NCBI GenBank assembly: GCA_947490615.1 | Contig: CANLHK010000015.1 | Coordinates: 1 to 52,529, forward strand | Origin: Planctomycetaceae bacterium | Lineage (GTDB): Bacteria; Planctomycetota; Phycisphaerae; Phycisphaerales; SM1A02 | DNA: 52,529 nucleotides | Direction: 5' to 3' | Shown: positions 34,755-43,986 of the stretch, piece by piece | How the letters are laid out: each line of letters begins with the position of its first letter | Numbering within the stretch: position 1 is the stretch's first letter | The notes under the pieces: model-generated | Databases searched by the model: none | What the model saw: only the letters and a program-made list of their open reading frames with translations | Told to the model about the DNA's origin: nothing | Program-made: the position numbers and the translations under genes

Positions 34755-37472
34755 TTAGCGCGCCGCGACCTGGATCTTGCTCACCACTCCCGCGGTCGAG
34801 ACGATCTCGACTTCCCACTTCGGCGAGCCCGCTTGCTCGTCAAGTTCAACGGAGTGCGGCTGCGCGCCCGCGTTGGCCGCGAGCACCTGTGACACGGCGC
34901 TGGTCGCGGGAATCGTGACAAGGGTGTAGACGCTCAGCGCGTCGCTGTACTTGTCCAGTTGCACCGCTGTGGGTGTCCAGGAGGTGTTGCTGATGACCGC
35001 CAGCGTGCTCGCATTGACCGCGATGCGCACGAACTTGCTGTCACTCGCGCGCCACTGGAGCACCGCGACAAAGGTCGTGCCGCCTTCGAATTCGACTTCG
35101 GCTTCAAGGATCGGGAGGTTGCTCACGGCGAGTGCTGCGTTGATCGCGGAGTTGAAGGCGCTTCCCGAAGAGGTTTCGTTGCCACCGCCGCCGTTGCCGC
35201 CATTGCCACCGCTGCTGCCACCGCCGCCACCCGAACTGTTGTCGTCGTAGTCGTCGTCGTTCGAGTCATCGCGGTTGTCATCGTTGCCGTTGCCATCGCG
35301 ACCGTGGTCATCGTTGTAGTCGTCGTCGTTGAGCATCGACCAACCGAAGGCGACATTCTTGATGAACGAGCCGCTGGTCTTGATCAGGCCAGTCATGAGC
35401 CAGCCATTGACATCGCCGTTGGTCATGTTGCGCCAGAGGATGTCGTCGGTGCCGTCAGCGTTGAGATCGCCAGCGGATTCGATGCGCCAGTTCAGGCCGA
35501 TTCCTGCGTGCATCGATCCACTGGATTCCATCGCTGCACCAGCCATGATCCAGCCCGAGACAGCGCCCGAAGTGACATGACGCCAGACGATGTCGTCGTC
35601 GCCGTCGCCATCGAGATCCGCCATCGCTGCGATGCGCCACGCTGGGAGCACAGCGGCCGCATTGGCGATCGCGGTGTCGGTGACGAGCGCAAGGCCGTTC
35701 ATCATCCATGCGCGCATCTGGCCAGCGTCGGTGCGCCAGAGAATGTCTGAGCGTCCGTCGCCATCGAGATCACCGAGGCCTGCGAAGGTGAGTCCGATCG
35801 AGTTGCCGATCGCTCCACCCGTGGTCTTGGTGCCGCCGCTCATGAGCCAGCCGTTGATCTGACCTGTGAGGGTGTTGCGCAGAAGGACATCGGCCTTGCC
35901 ATCGCCTGAGATGTCTCCGAGCGCGAGGTACTGCCACTCGGCCGCGACACCGTTGGAGATCGCGCGGTCTTCGAGCACGCTCAAGCCACTGAGGCGCCAG
36001 AGGCGGAAGACGCCCGTGGTCTTGTGACGGAAGAGCACTGCACTGCGGCCATCGCCGTAGAAGTCGCCCGCGCCGTCGTACTCGTAGCTGGTCCCGACCG
36101 AGCCAGGCATGATGCCGCCCGACTCACGGACGAGTCCATTCATGCTCCACGCTGCGATGTTTCCCGATCCAGGACTGAACCACAGCACATCGCTGCGACT
36201 GTTGTCGTCGATGCTGGTGTGGCTGTAGTCGAGTTTGTAGTGGTAGCCAGCGCCGCGATTGGCGGCGTTGTTGTTCGTCGTCGGCGCGCCAAGCATGACG
36301 CGCTCACCAGCGAGCGCGATCGCGCTGCCGAAACCGCCGAGTGTGGAACCCGTCGTCGCCGCGAGTTTCGCACCTTCTTGCCAAGTTCCAGTGCTGAGAC
36401 GGCGGAAGACGCGAGCGCTGCCCGCATCCGAGACGCCACGCACAGAACTGAGTGGCGCACCAATGGCCACGCGGTCGTCGGCTGCAGCCAGTGCAGCGCC
36501 AAACGCGTCCCCAACAGCGCCGTCACTCGCATTGAGTCGTGCCGCGAAGGGCCAACTCGTATCCGTCGCGCGCTGATAGACAAACGCAGCACCCGAGTCG
36601 ACGCTCGCGTTCAACGCGTGCGGTGCTCCGACAAACGCCCAATCACCCGCAAGGGTGCTCGAGAGCGCCACCGAAGTTCCAAAGCCAAGTGCTCCCGCTT
36701 CGCCCGAACCAAAGGCGACCGCTTGCGGCCAGGATCCACCCGTGTTCCGGAAGAGGTACGCCGATCCTGCGCCTGCTTGGCGCGCAGGTGCGCCGATCAA
36801 CGCACGCGACGAACGAGTCGCCACGGCCGCGCCGAATCGATCGCCAGCGCTTCCACCAGCGGCGGTGAGCTTTGCCTGTTCGCTCCAGGTGTCGGCTGAG
36901 GTGTTTCGAAACACATACGCAGCACCACGATTCGCGGCGCCGATGCCGTCCGCGCCAGGAGCGCCGACGACGACGGTGTCACCCTTCATGGAAATCGCAG
37001 CGCCAAACTCGTCACCAGCAACACCGTCACTGGCGGTGAGCTTCGCGACCTGCGTCCAACTCGCGCCAACCTTGCGAAAGACATAGGCGGCGCCTTGATC
37101 GGCGCTGCTCGTTCCACTTGCGGCGGGAGCACCGACGACAACGAGGCTGCCATCGAGCGAGACTCCGCTGCCGAAGCCATCGCTTGCAGCGGCGTCGCCC
37201 GCACTCAGCGTCGCAACGATCGCCCAGGTGTTTCCTGAGCCGCGTTCGAAGAGGGTGACCGCGCCCGCGCCCGACTGCGCGCTCGGCGCACCGAAGGCAG
37301 CGAGGCCGCTGTCAGAGGCCACCGCAGAGCCGAACAACTGGCTTGAGGCGGTCGAGGTTGGTAAGAGGAGAAGGCGCTCGTTGCGCGTTACGGTTTCTTG
37401 TCGCGCAAACACCGGGGCTGCGACAAGAAGAGACAGGACAACTGCACGACTCAAGTGATTCTGGTTGTTCAT
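34755..37472 (-). CDS. Secreted double-propeller protein: seven FG-GAP repeats, six VCBS-type repeats and a PepSY-like tail (paralogue 2)
   Basis: A 905-residue protein with a signal peptide ending near PVFARQ and a strong GAAGGAG before the ATG. Residues about 30-410 carry seven integrin-type FG-GAP repeats (LFGSAV, GFGSGV, EFGAAI, RFGAAV, GFGTSV, AFGAAL, GFGSAI), consistent with a seven-bladed propeller. Residues about 420-710 are the six-repeat cassette shared with its neighbours. An Asp/Asn-rich linker and a Gly-rich linker (about 715-770) follow, then a C-terminal domain with PepSY-like pattern (VLAANAGAQPHSVELDEQAG, KWEVEIVS). Calcium-dependent adhesion or matrix binding is plausible but unproven. 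Confidence 0.87.
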   Translation of the reverse strand: MNNQNHLSRAVVLSLLVAAPVFARQETVTRNERLLLLPTSTASSQLFGSAVASDSGLAAFGAPSAQSGAGAVTLFERGSGNTWAIVATLSAGDAAASDGFGSGVSLDGSLVVVGAPAASGTSSADQGAAYVFRKVGASWTQVAKLTASDGVAGDEFGAAISMKGDTVVVGAPGADGIGAANRGAAYVFRNTSADTWSEQAKLTAAGGSAGDRFGAAVATRSSRALIGAPARQAGAGSAYLFRNTGGSWPQAVAFGSGEAGALGFGTSVALSSTLAGDWAFVGAPHALNASVDSGAAFVYQRATDTSWPFAARLNASDGAVGDAFGAALAAADDRVAIGAPLSSVRGVSDAGSARVFRRLSTGTWQEGAKLAATTGSTLGGFGSAIALAGERVMLGAPTTNNNAANRGAGYHYKLDYSHTSIDDNSRSDVLWFSPGSGNIAAWSMNGLVRESGGIMPGSVGTSYEYDGAGDFYGDGRSAVLFRHKTTGVFRLWRLSGLSVLEDRAISNGVAAEWQYLALGDISGDGKADVLLRNTLTGQINGWLMSGGTKTTGGAIGNSIGLTFAGLGDLDGDGRSDILWRTDAGQMRAWMMNGLALVTDTAIANAAAVLPAWRIAAMADLDGDGDDDIVWRHVTSGAVSGWIMAGAAMESSGSMHAGIGLNWRIESAGDLNADGTDDILWRNMTNGDVNGWLMTGLIKTSGSFIKNVAFGWSMLNDDDYNDDHGRDGNGNDDNRDDSNDDDYDDNSSGGGGGSSGGNGGNGGGGNETSSGSAFNSAINAALAVSNLPILEAEVEFEGGTTFVAVLQWRASDSKFVRIAVNASTLAVISNTSWTPTAVQLDKYSDALSVYTLVTIPATSAVSQVLAANAGAQPHSVELDEQAGSPKWEVEIVSTAGVVSKIQVAAR

Positions 37473-37565
37473 GGGGGCTCCTTCAGAGCGAGTTCAGGCC
37501 ACGTGACCAAGAACTCCGTCGGGGCAAAGGAGCATCGAGGTCGACTCTGGATACCACCATGCTCG

Positions 37566-37604
37566 AAAAAAAACGACGCGCCGCATGTTCATGGGGCGCG
37601 TCGT
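37566..37604 (-). terminator. Intrinsic terminator downstream of paralogue 3
   Basis: A 10-bp stem ACGACGCGCC/GGCGCGTCGT (37573-37582 with 37595-37604) and a 12-nt loop, followed on the minus strand by a run of eight T (37566-37573). It is the strongest terminator in the window. Confidence 0.92.
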
Positions 37605-37656
37605 GTAAATCGTGCGATTGACTGCAGTTATGCGTTCCAGTCTCCGGAGGAATCGG

Positions 37657-40092
37657 TCAGGGATTGGCGATGCGCCAGTCCAGCGTCGCGCTGCGAACAA
37701 AGGCCCCTGAGCGCTTCACGAGGCCGTTCATCAGCCACGCGTTCACATCGCCCGAGGCATTGTTGCGCCAAACCAGATCCGACATGCTGTCGCCGTCGAG
37801 GTCGACCAGCGCGGCCATCGTGTAGCCAAGCCCAACCGAGCTCGTAATCGTCGCTCCCGAAAGCTTCGTGAGGCCATCCATGAGCCAGCCGTTGAGCTGC
37901 CCCGTCGTGGTGTTGCGCCAGAGCAGATCCGCCTTGCCATCGCCGTTCATGTCTGCCATCCCCGATGGCGCCCAGTCACTGAACACGGGGCCAGCGCCCG
38001 TGACATCGGCCTGCGTTTGGATGGTCAGTCCATTCATGAGCCAGCCGCTCACCACATTGGTCGTGTTGCGCCAGAGGAGATCGGCATCACCATCAGCGTC
38101 AAGGTCGGCAGAGCCGAGGTAGGTCAGTCCCGTCGTCGGCCCAATCTCACCGCTGTCGAGTTTGATCAGCCCATGCATGAGCCAGCCGAAGACCTTGCCC
38201 GTCGTGGCGCTCTTCCAGAGGATGTCGTCGTTGCCATCGCCATCGAGGTCAACCACGCCAAGCATGCGGTATTCGGAGGGGACGACGCCCGTGATGTCGC
38301 CGCTCTCGGCGACGGCCGTTCCCGTGAGCAGCAGGGCGCGCACGGCACCAGTCGTGAGATTGCGCATCACGATGTCCGAGCGACCATCACCGTCGAGATC
38401 GCCGATTCCACCAAAGTCGTAGCCCGCGGTCAGTCCTTCAGCGAGGTAGCCACCCGCGGTGCGCGTCAGGCCATCCATGAACCACACGGCAAACTGCCGC
38501 GAGCCGGGATTGATCCACACGATGTCGCCCTTGCGGTCGCCATCAAGGTCGCCAATCGGCGCGAGTTGGCAAGTGTCAGGAATGCCGTCGCCGTTGATGT
38601 CCGCGATGTCGCCGTCGGCGAGTTCGCAGGAGTCAGGAATCTCGTTGCCGTTGCAGTCGGCCGAGTCGTCGTAGTACTGGAAGGTCACCTTCGCGGCCGA
38701 AGTTGGGCACTCCACACTCGAGACCAGCGTGCTGGCGGTGAGTTCAAAGGTCGCGCTGCCGTTGTCGAGCATCGCGTTGAAGAGCGCCGAGGGGATGAAC
38801 ATCGTCGACTTCTGGAAACTCGCGGGGCAGTTCACGCCGCCTTGCAGGAAGACATAGTCGATCACCTGACCATTGAAGGTCAGCGTGAGATACTCGCCGG
38901 GCGAACCGATGTCGGCCTTGACCTCGACTTCGACCGTGACATCACCGACGGCGTCGGGGAGATCCGTGCCCGTCACGGTCACGGTGCTCGCGGACGAGAA
39001 CGGCGCAACCGTCGAGCTCTCCTCGATGACGGTGCCCACTTCGCAGGTGTCGATGCGATTGTCAGAGTTGCAGTCGAGTGCGGGATCGACCGCGATCTGC
39101 ACGGTGTCGGGTTCATCGTTGCGATCGCAGTCGAGCGCGAACATCTGACCCGCGAAATTCAGGCCGATTTGGAAGTCCGCAAAGAGCGACGCGGCTGGCG
39201 TAGCTGGCGGAGTATCAAGGTCATTCGAAGTGTTGCCCCACAGGACGGTCTCACCATCGGAACGACGCGCGCCGAGCGTGTAGCCATGCGCGCGCAGCGA
39301 GGAATAGACCTCGGCACCCGCGAGCGGCGGGACAACCTGCTGCAAGAGCGAGTTGTCACCGACAACTTGCACGGTGCCATCGGACATCAGGAACGCCGTG
39401 GTGTTCCAGCCGCACTTGATGTTGATCACGAACTCCGCGCCCACGGGAGTCGGCTGCGTGAGCTCGCCCTCGGTGTTGTCGCCCCACAGAAACACCGTCG
39501 AGTCGCCCCGCAGTGCTGCGGCATGGTCAAGCCCGCCCGCGAAGTCTTCCGCGCGCCCACCGAGAACGGGGATCGTGGTCTGGCCCGCGGCGTTGTCACC
39601 CCACGCCAAGAGATCACCGTTGATGTCGCGCGCGATCGTGAAGTTCGCGCCGCAAGTGACAGCGTCGTAGGGCAGGATGTGGACAGGCACATCACACTGA
39701 CCAAAGGTGTTCGAGCCAACGCAGACGATGACGCCGCCACTGCGCACGAGCGCCGTGTGGTCTGAACCCGCTGCAACCGAGAGGTAGCGCAACGCTCCTG
39801 CGAGCGGCGGCACCGTCGCTTGGCCTGAGGTGTTCAGGCCCCAACCGCGCACCGTGAGGCCTGGTGCGACAATCGCCACGCCATGGTTGTCGCCGAGCGC
39901 AAACGCGCTGAAGAACTCGGTGTAGGCCGGATCGAGTCCGTCCTCTGCGCTCGAGGTGCTGAGGCCCCAACCGAGGATCGGCGAAATGTTGTCGGCCGAG
40001 GCCGAGGCTGATGCAGCGCCAGCCAGAAGTGCGGCCAAGGCCACACGCACCGAGGCGGGCTGGTTCGGGCGGAGATTCGGTTGATTCGTCAT
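37657..40092 (-). CDS. Secreted protein with RCC1-like and six VCBS-type repeats (paralogue 3)
   Basis: An 811-residue protein with signal sequence (VALAALLAGAASASASA). Residues about 40-340 contain RCC1-like repeats (GWGLNTSGQATVPPLAG, GSNTFGQCDVP, WGDNAAGQTTIPVLG, WGDNTEGELTQP), consistent with a propeller. Cysteine-containing DCNSDNRIDTCE and DCNGNEIPDSCE motifs flank a beta-rich domain of about 140 residues; this motif style is common in planctomycete secreted proteins. The last 290 residues are the six-repeat cassette. The start is ATG at 40092, because the upstream frame has no signal sequence. It has its own terminator, so it is probably monocistronic. Confidence 0.87.
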   Translation of the reverse strand: MTNQPNLRPNQPASVRVALAALLAGAASASASADNISPILGWGLSTSSAEDGLDPAYTEFFSAFALGDNHGVAIVAPGLTVRGWGLNTSGQATVPPLAGALRYLSVAAGSDHTALVRSGGVIVCVGSNTFGQCDVPVHILPYDAVTCGANFTIARDINGDLLAWGDNAAGQTTIPVLGGRAEDFAGGLDHAAALRGDSTVFLWGDNTEGELTQPTPVGAEFVINIKCGWNTTAFLMSDGTVQVVGDNSLLQQVVPPLAGAEVYSSLRAHGYTLGARRSDGETVLWGNTSNDLDTPPATPAASLFADFQIGLNFAGQMFALDCDRNDEPDTVQIAVDPALDCNSDNRIDTCEVGTVIEESSTVAPFSSASTVTVTGTDLPDAVGDVTVEVEVKADIGSPGEYLTLTFNGQVIDYVFLQGGVNCPASFQKSTMFIPSALFNAMLDNGSATFELTASTLVSSVECPTSAAKVTFQYYDDSADCNGNEIPDSCELADGDIADINGDGIPDTCQLAPIGDLDGDRKGDIVWINPGSRQFAVWFMDGLTRTAGGYLAEGLTAGYDFGGIGDLDGDGRSDIVMRNLTTGAVRALLLTGTAVAESGDITGVVPSEYRMLGVVDLDGDGNDDILWKSATTGKVFGWLMHGLIKLDSGEIGPTTGLTYLGSADLDADGDADLLWRNTTNVVSGWLMNGLTIQTQADVTGAGPVFSDWAPSGMADMNGDGKADLLWRNTTTGQLNGWLMDGLTKLSGATITSSVGLGYTMAALVDLDGDSMSDLVWRNNASGDVNAWLMNGLVKRSGAFVRSATLDWRIANP

Positions 40093-40230
40093 GTTGATTT
40101 CCAGTGCCGTGCGCGAGTGCGCAGGGTTTCTGTATCGGCCCGACCCCGAGGTTTGCCACACCCGGACAGGGGGTGGACGCTGATTTCGCGCGGTCGGTTC
40201 AGATTGGGGTCCGCAGCCGTAGCGAATCGG

Positions 40231-40271
40231 CAAAAACAAAGCCGCCCTTCGTCGCGGAGACGAAGGGCGGC
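40231..40271 (-). terminator. Intrinsic terminator downstream of paralogue 4
   Basis: A 13-bp stem GCCGCCCTTCGTC/GACGAAGGGCGGC (40241-40253 with 40259-40271) and a 5-nt loop, followed on the minus strand by TTTGTTTTTG. Confidence 0.9.
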
Positions 40272-40300
40272 ATGGGTCTAGAAGAGTCTGTTGAGGTCGG

Positions 40301-41842
40301 TCAGCGGATGTTGGTCCAGGAGGTCGCTGCGGAGCGGATGAACCCGCCCGAGTCCTTGAGGAGGCCGTTCATCAGCCAGCCGTTGACATCACCGTTGGCA
40401 TTGTTGCGCCAGAGGAGGTCACGCTTGCCGTCTCCGTTGAGATCGGGGGTCGCGATGATCTTCCAGCCTGCGCCGACGGTCGTCGAGATGTAGCCGCCGG
40501 TGCGACGGTTCAGGCCGTCCATCAGCCAGCCCGAGACGAGTCCGAGTGCTTCATGGTGCCAGACCACATCGGCGCGGCCGTCTGCGTCGAGATCTCCGAC
40601 GCCAGCGACCTTCCAGCCGTTGCCTGGAGCGCAGGCGTTGCCGATGGGGCTCTGCGTAGCGATCGCCAAACCGTCCATCTGCCAGCCGTAGACCGCGGTG
40701 CCCGCGCCCTGCCAGAGGAGGTCGTCCTTACCGTCGGCGTTGAAGTCGCCGACGCCGAGGAACTTGAGTCCGCTCGACGCTCCGATGGAGCCGCCCGCGA
40801 GCTTGACCAGTCCGTCCATGAGCCAACCGCGGACTTCGCCCGTGGAGCTGTTGCGGAGGATGCAGTCGGCGCGACGATCACCATTGAGGTCGCCGAGCGC
40901 GATGATGTCCCATGCTGCCTCGACATTGCCAGAGATGTAACCCTGCTGCGCAACGCTGAGATTGTTCATGACCCACGCCACGAAGCGGCCGGTGGACGCT
41001 TCGCGCCAGACGAGGTCCGAGCGGCGATCGGCATTGAGGTCGCCGGTTCCGCGCGGAGAAAGTCCACTCGGATCGAGCGAGGTGTAGCCGCCCGCGACGC
41101 GGACGAGTCCGTCCATCGTCCACAGGGTCGACTTCGCGGCGCCAGAGTTGAACCACGCCACATCCGACTTGCCGTCGAGGTTGAAGTCGTCGCGCACGAA
41201 CGAGGCAGCCGCTGCCTGCGGCGCGTCGTACTGCACATGGTCGATGTTGATTGGGATGATCGAGGAGATGGCGATCGTGTCGACGCCGATGGCGTTCTCG
41301 AGACCGATGAACACATCATCGGTGGTGACATTCGCCTCGCTGTAGATGTCGAAGACCATCGCTTCGGTCGTCGAATCCGAGTAGTACACGGTGACGGTCA
41401 CCGGAGCAGGAACGCCCATTCCAGAGGAGTCCGTCACGACGAAACCGACGCGCGTTGGTGCGCCGCCGAGGTCCGCCGCCGAGAAGGAAACTGACACGAA
41501 GCCTGGATTGAACGGGTCCAAGGTGCCGAGCATCAAGCTCTTGCCCTGGGCGCCGTTTCCGTCCACCGACGCATCATCAGCATCGACAGAGTTTCCAGCA
41601 ACGACGGCGGTCGGACCCGTGAGCGTCATGCCGATGGGCGTGAGGCCTTCGAAGTCATCGACCAGCAGCGTGGCGTTGGGGAAGGTGCTATCCGGCAGAG
41701 CGCCGTAGCCAATCACTTCAGTCCAAATGGCCCCGCCGGCGCCGCCAGCGAGGGCGGCAGATGCCGCGAGTGAGCACGCAAGGCCTGCAGCAGCAAGGCC
41801 GGCGTGACGAACAGCGTTCGCACTGAGATTCCAAGTTTTCAT
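40301..41842 (-). CDS. Secreted protein with six VCBS-type repeats (paralogue 4)
   Basis: A 513-residue protein with a signal peptide (hydrophobic LAAAGLACSLAASAALAGG) and a Shine-Dalgarno AGAGGAG before the ATG at 41842. Residues about 35-225 are a beta-sandwich-like domain (LLVDDFEGLTPIG through TTDDVFIGLENAIGVDTIAI), similar in style to jelly-roll domains of planctomycete surface proteins. The remainder is the six-repeat cassette ending DLLWRNNANGDVNGWLMNGL. It is first of the four-gene array in the direction of transcription, 302 bp downstream of a sigma-54 activator gene. Confidence 0.86.
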   Translation of the reverse strand: MKTWNLSANAVRHAGLAAAGLACSLAASAALAGGAGGAIWTEVIGYGALPDSTFPNATLLVDDFEGLTPIGMTLTGPTAVVAGNSVDADDASVDGNGAQGKSLMLGTLDPFNPGFVSVSFSAADLGGAPTRVGFVVTDSSGMGVPAPVTVTVYYSDSTTEAMVFDIYSEANVTTDDVFIGLENAIGVDTIAISSIIPINIDHVQYDAPQAAAASFVRDDFNLDGKSDVAWFNSGAAKSTLWTMDGLVRVAGGYTSLDPSGLSPRGTGDLNADRRSDLVWREASTGRFVAWVMNNLSVAQQGYISGNVEAAWDIIALGDLNGDRRADCILRNSSTGEVRGWLMDGLVKLAGGSIGASSGLKFLGVGDFNADGKDDLLWQGAGTAVYGWQMDGLAIATQSPIGNACAPGNGWKVAGVGDLDADGRADVVWHHEALGLVSGWLMDGLNRRTGGYISTTVGAGWKIIATPDLNGDGKRDLLWRNNANGDVNGWLMNGLLKDSGGFIRSAATSWTNIR

Positions 41843-42144
41843 CTGTGTACTCCTCTTCCAAGACCCGGATTTCAAGCCTGCACTCCCTCCGCGGAGAACA
41901 GGCCACGACAGTCCGTTGCTGTTGGCGACGCTGTTGGCGTGCGCGCTGAGCAACGCGAAGTCTTCCTTGACCTCGACACAGGAGTTCCCTCTGTCGTGAT
42001 GCTAAGCGAAGCCGTTGTGGCTCGCTCGGAAGATCTCGCAATTCGAGTGTGGCACCGATGATGCGACTGTCCATCCTGCGGGGGCGAATTGCAGTATCTG
42101 GGGTGTTCGGACAGTCGGACTAAACCCTACAGATCCACCTTCGG
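41843..42144. other. Intergenic region upstream of the VCBS array
   Basis: About 300 bp with no gene. It has an 8-bp inverted repeat GACTGTCC (42065-42072) and GGACAGTC (42109-42116), with a further GACAGTCC at 41907-41914. A TGGCAC-N5-ATGC string on the plus strand near 42050 resembles a sigma-54 site but points the wrong way and lacks the TTGC. No confident promoter was identified. Confidence 0.45.
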
Positions 42145-43689
42145 TCAGCCGACTTCGCCCACAGCATGCAGTCCAAGATCGCGCATCTTCCGATAAAGCG
42201 TGGTGCGGTTGATGCCGAGACTCGCCGCGGCGCGCGATCGGTTCCAGCCGTGCTGAGCGAGCGCCGCCAAGAGCGCCGCGCGCTCTGGATCGCGCATTGC
42301 GTCCGAGAGCGTCTTCACAGACTTGTCGTCTGGAGTGAGCGGCGCTCGCGAGATCGGAATCGGCGCCGCATCGTCGGTGCGGGTTGGGGCGTTGGCGGTC
42401 ACGCTTGGGGTTCCCGTCGCAGTCCGCTTCTCCGCCGACACGACGCGCTCAGGAAGATGGCGTGCATCGATGTAGGCATCGTCACACACGATTGTCGCGC
42501 GTTCTATGGCGTTCTCGAGTTCGCGCACATTGCCGGGCCACGGGTAGCGACGCATCGCGGCGATCGCAGCGTGGGTGAAGCCAAGGATGGTGCGCCCGAG
42601 TTCAGCGGTTTTTTCCGCTAGAAAGTGGCTCGCCAAGGCCATGGTGTCGTCAGGACGCTCACGCAACGGCGGCAACTCGATGGGCAGAACATGCACGCGA
42701 TAGAAGAGGTCTTGACGAAATCGACCCTCTTCGACCAACCGCTCGAGCGGCTGGTTCGACGCGACAATCACGCGCACATCGACTTCAATCGTCGCGTCGC
42801 TGCCGACAGCTTCGAACTTGCGCTCTTGAAGAACTCGCAGCAATTTGAGCTGCATCGTGGGCGAGGCCGAGTTGATCTCGTCGAGGAAGAGCGTGCCGCC
42901 ATCCGCCGCGAGAAAGCGGCCCTTCTTGTCGGCGATGGCGCCCGTAAACGCGCCCTTGATATGTCCAAAGAGCTCGCTCTCCAATAGTGTTTCAGGGATC
43001 GAGCCGCACGCGAGTTCGACAAAAGGCATCGACGCTCGTGGTCCTGCGCGGTGAATCGCGCGCGCCAAGAGGCTCTTGCCCGTTCCCGACTCTCCGTGAA
43101 TGAGCACGGTTGAGCGCACGCGGCTCGCTGCGCGCGCCAACTCCAAGGCTCGCGCCAGCATCGGGTCGCTGCCGACCATCGCGTCGAGTCCGCCACCAGG
43201 GGCGTGAGCGGCATGTGGAGTTGCGCTTGCTTCGAGTACGGCGCGGTTGGTCGCGCGCGCGACGGCTTGCGCGAGTTCGGTGCCGCCAAAGGGTTTCATG
43301 AGCACATCCGCCGCGCCCGCGCGGATCCATTCGATGGCTCGAGAGGCTGTAATGTCGGTACCGCTGGCGATCACGCTCGCGCGTGGAGTGGCGGCGCGGA
43401 CTGACCTGAGGAGGTCACTGAAATCGCGGTCGCGTCCACCAAGATCGGCCACGAGGACCCCGCCGTCAGCGCTTCGCAGCGCCACCATCGCCTCGGAGAC
43501 CGTGGCGACGATCTCGCAGGGGTAGCCCAACGCGCCAAGCGAGCTGCGAACGGCTGCCGCGGCATACGGATCGGGATCCAACACGAAAACGCGCACCGAC
43601 TCGTCGGCCGCGGGGGTGTTGGCGTGGGGAAACCGTTCGCTGGCCAAAGGTGGGACTCCCAAGTTCTGCCGCTTCCATCGGTTCGACAC
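42145..43689 (-). CDS. Sigma-54-dependent response regulator (NtrC family)
   Basis: A 514-residue three-domain protein. The receiver domain (about 32-145) has the phosphoacceptor Asp near residue 82 in VLVADLGG and the conserved Lys in MKPFGG. The AAA+ domain has Walker A GESGTGKS, the sigma-54-contacting GAFTGA loop (GHIKGAFTGAIAD), Walker B TLFLDEI and a sensor-region RFRQDLFYRV. The C-terminus has a Fis-type helix-turn-helix (WNRSRAAASLGINRTTLYRKM). It would activate sigma-54 promoters when phosphorylated. The intact GAFTGA argues for true sigma-54 dependence. No sensor kinase gene is adjacent, so it is an orphan regulator here. The start is GTG at 43689. Confidence 0.93.
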   Translation of the reverse strand: MSNRWKRQNLGVPPLASERFPHANTPAADESVRVFVLDPDPYAAAAVRSSLGALGYPCEIVATVSEAMVALRSADGGVLVADLGGRDRDFSDLLRSVRAATPRASVIASGTDITASRAIEWIRAGAADVLMKPFGGTELAQAVARATNRAVLEASATPHAAHAPGGGLDAMVGSDPMLARALELARAASRVRSTVLIHGESGTGKSLLARAIHRAGPRASMPFVELACGSIPETLLESELFGHIKGAFTGAIADKKGRFLAADGGTLFLDEINSASPTMQLKLLRVLQERKFEAVGSDATIEVDVRVIVASNQPLERLVEEGRFRQDLFYRVHVLPIELPPLRERPDDTMALASHFLAEKTAELGRTILGFTHAAIAAMRRYPWPGNVRELENAIERATIVCDDAYIDARHLPERVVSAEKRTATGTPSVTANAPTRTDDAAPIPISRAPLTPDDKSVKTLSDAMRDPERAALLAALAQHGWNRSRAAASLGINRTTLYRKMRDLGLHAVGEVG

Positions 43690-43986
43690 GGTGGCCTAGC
43701 AAGTGCTGACTGCGCTGTGCAGCGTAGAAATGGTTATGAAGACGGACGCAGGCCACCCAACCCGCACAGTCTGCCGAGACGGAGCTTCACAAGGTCGCAG
43801 AGAGTTGCACGAATTCACGCGGAGTAGCCGTCATACTCCCGCGCGTGCGCCGTTGGGCGCGTCCCGTTCCGACCGAGCGGTGCCACGCTGGGTGCGAAGC
43901 GCAGCCAGCAGTTCGACAAGGTGCTTGGATGCGCAGCGAACGCCGCGACGCAAGAGCACCGCCAGTGCGCGATCAGGAATCCGATC
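43690..43986. other. Divergent intergenic region
   Basis: About 297 bp without a convincing gene. It contains a 6-bp inverted repeat GGAGTA/TACTCC (43821-43826 and 43834-43839). I could not find a convincing promoter or a -24/-12 sigma-54 site. Confidence 0.4.

Noticed and set aside
38017-39765. Plus-strand frame of 582 codons over VCBS paralogue 3
   Set aside because: Shadow of repeated coding sequence on the other strand; no signal peptide or domain.
42050-42065. Possible sigma-54 promoter TGGCAC-N5-ATGC
   Set aside because: It lacks the TTGC of the -12 element and points toward the antisense side of the regulator gene.
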